A stretch of 14,617 bases of DNA from an uncultured Sphingobacteriales bacterium (GTDB lineage Bacteria > Bacteroidota > Bacteroidia > Chitinophagales > Chitinophagaceae), in assembly GCA_946887085.1 (NCBI GenBank), contig CAMPKG010000042.1:1-14617 (forward strand), written 5' to 3'. A program made the position numbers and the translations under genes. Shown here piece by piece: positions 13,478-14,617 of the stretch; positions within the stretch are counted from its first letter, which is position 1, and the number at the start of each line of letters is the position of its first letter. A model generated the notes under the pieces. That model saw nothing but the letters and a program-made list of their open reading frames with translations. It searched no databases and was not told where the DNA came from.

Positions 13478-13933
13478 TTATTCCCTTTTTCTGATGAATA
13501 TCTGTGTATAGAATATCTCGCCCTTGCCCCGTACCACGCCAATACCTGTCAGGTTGTAGTTGCCCTGTATGTTCTTGCGGTGGCCGGGACTGTTCAGCCA
13601 CATCCTCACTACTTCCTCCGCAGTGCGCGATCCGTAGGCTACATTCTCGGCGCCTGCATTGGAGCCTGCTATCTTCTTCATCAGCCTGCGCAGCCTTTCG
13701 TCGAAGCCGGAATGGCCGAAGCCTACATGGCCTACGGCCATATTACGGCTGTGCTGTTCGGCCTCTTTGCTGATGGCGCTGTGCATTTCCATCGCGGGCA
13801 AGCCTTGTTTTTTCCGGTGTTTATTCACCAGCACCAGTATCTCTTCTTCCATCGATCCCTGCGCCAGTGCTATATCAGTAAAAAGCAGGCTGCTCATAAT
13901 GAGAGCGGCCTGCGCGATTGTTCTTAATTTCAT
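13478..13933 (-). CDS. Secreted CAP-domain (SCP/PR-1, YkwD-like) protein, 151 aa
   Basis: The signal peptide spans residues 1-24 (MKLRTIAQAALIMSSLLFTD, then IALA, cut before QG). The CAP domain fills the rest: ILVLVNKHRKKQGLPAM (32-48), HSRNMA (61-66), GHSGFDERLRR (73-83), AGAENVAYG (93-101), and VVRMWLNSPGHRKNIQG (108-124) with YNLTGIGVV. The usual conserved His and Glu positions (His61, Glu96, His118) are present. Bacterial CAP proteins are extracytoplasmic, with roles seldom known. The ATG lies 4 bp after the stop of the SRPBCC gene, with AGGAAG just before it, so translation is probably coupled. Confidence 0.9.
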   Translation of the reverse strand: MKLRTIAQAALIMSSLLFTDIALAQGSMEEEILVLVNKHRKKQGLPAMEMHSAISKEAEQHSRNMAVGHVGFGHSGFDERLRRLMKKIAGSNAGAENVAYGSRTAEEVVRMWLNSPGHRKNIQGNYNLTGIGVVRGKGEIFYTQIFIRKRE

Positions 13934-13937
13934 CTTC

Positions 13938-14444
13938 CTATGAATTTACCATGTTGTTTAAAGCCAGGTTTTTATTCCTGAGGTCAACGCCGCCTTCAAG
14001 GTACGATTTCAGGTTGGCCAGGTAAAAGGTCCACCCGCCGAGGCAGCCCATGTGATATTGTACCTTTCCCTTTTCATTTGTCGGTATCTTTTCCTGTGTC
14101 AGCATTACGATGGTCTCGTCCATCATGGTGCCTATATCCACGGTTACCAGGGCGCCGCCTGCAAAGGAAAACTGTATCTTATCGGTGCCATTGGCGTCCA
14201 GTATTTTGCCTTTTTCCACCACATTATCGTCGTGGCCATGCCACCACCATTCATAGGTATCGTCTTTGTGGAAATGCTGAATGTAGGAGAGGTCCTTTTT
14301 ATCAGGATTGCGGAAGGCGGCCCGGCGCAGGAACCATTTTTCCAGTTCGTCAGCGCGGGTCCAGGCATGATAAACACGGTCAACCGGTGCTTTCACATTT
14401 ATCTTCAGAACGAATTTCGTCCAGTCGTAATGATGATCGCTCAT
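13938..14444 (-). CDS. SRPBCC/AHSA1 (START-like) domain protein, 168 aa
   Basis: It begins FVLKINVKAPVDRVYHAWTR, then ADELEKWFL (residues 11-39), the classic start of AHSA1-like helix-grip proteins. It continues with WWWHGHDDNVVEKGKIL, IQFSFAGG, and ends GCLGGWTFYLANLKSYLEGG (133-152), the C-terminal helix of the fold. Length fits the family. These proteins bind hydrophobic ligands in a cavity or, in the Aha1 C-terminal group, bind other proteins; the ligand here is unknown. No signal peptide, so cytoplasmic. It is the first gene of a three-gene minus-strand cluster with the CAP and DoxX genes. Confidence 0.9.
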   Translation of the reverse strand: MSDHHYDWTKFVLKINVKAPVDRVYHAWTRADELEKWFLRRAAFRNPDKKDLSYIQHFHKDDTYEWWWHGHDDNVVEKGKILDANGTDKIQFSFAGGALVTVDIGTMMDETIVMLTQEKIPTNEKGKVQYHMGCLGGWTFYLANLKSYLEGGVDLRNKNLALNNMVNS

Positions 14445-14617
14445 ATGTATCGAGGTTTTGGCTATAGGTCATAAAAAGTGTTCCAGTTTGTCGTCCGCCC
14501 GTGAGTTATTCGCATCGCATCATCATTTTAATTGTATGCTCATGAGATCGTTCGCTGCCGCTCACTAAGTTGTCGATTGTTGTCGTTTTCGGGTAAAATT
14601 TTCGTGCTATTTATTGA
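14445..14617. other. Upstream region of the SRPBCC-CAP-DoxX cluster
   Basis: This 173-bp stretch reaches the right edge. It should contain the promoter of the leftward cluster. I see no consensus -7/-33 pair and no ORF. GTTGTCGATTGTTGTCG (14569-14585) is a near-tandem repeat that reappears inverted inside the barrel gene at 7314-7330. Confidence 0.3.

Overview
The window looks like a chromosome segment from a Bacteroidota bacterium, most likely of the Chitinophagaceae or a close family. Three things point there. Two large surface proteins carry type IX secretion (T9SS) C-terminal sorting domains, one of each main type. An ECF sigma factor is paired with a membrane-anchored outer-membrane beta-barrel protein. 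Many starts lack a Shine-Dalgarno sequence, and there is a perfect Bacteroidota-type promoter (TTTG-N20-TATATTTG). No rRNA, tRNA, transposase, integrase, CRISPR array or phage gene is visible.

Left part (1-5258): a 5'-truncated adhesin-like protein with a type B (gliding-associated) sorting domain runs rightward into a strong terminator. A 47-aa lipoprotein gene and an 872-aa Ig-repeat protein with a type A sorting domain face it on the minus strand. The two large proteins share a homologous N-terminal module but carry different sorting tags.

Intergenic island (5259-6109): about 850 bp with no convincing gene. It holds two different inverted-repeat elements of a kind expected to be multicopy, a consensus promoter reading rightward out of the first, and a doubtful 37-codon basic ORF.

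Centre (6110-8690): an ECF sigma factor is followed 12 bp later by a 643-aa protein. That protein has a short cytoplasmic N-terminus, one membrane helix, a very long low-complexity periplasmic linker and a C-terminal outer-membrane barrel. I read the pair as a sigma factor with an envelope-spanning anti-sigma factor or sensor in a single chain. This is the most interesting system in the window. A clear terminator closes the unit.

Right part (8691-14617): mostly housekeeping genes. A queuosine-precursor transporter (VUT/YhhQ family) is on the plus strand. On the minus strand are a secreted Lys/Gly-rich protein, a GNAT acetyltransferase and a CNNM/CorC-type CBS membrane protein. After a 536-bp gap with a sigma-54-like promoter comes a stand-alone degenerate receiver-domain protein whose phosphoacceptor Asp is replaced by Asn. 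It ends tail-to-tail, with interlocking stop codons, on a minus-strand cluster of SRPBCC/AHSA1, CAP-domain and DoxX genes. The last 173 bp hold only the upstream region of that cluster.
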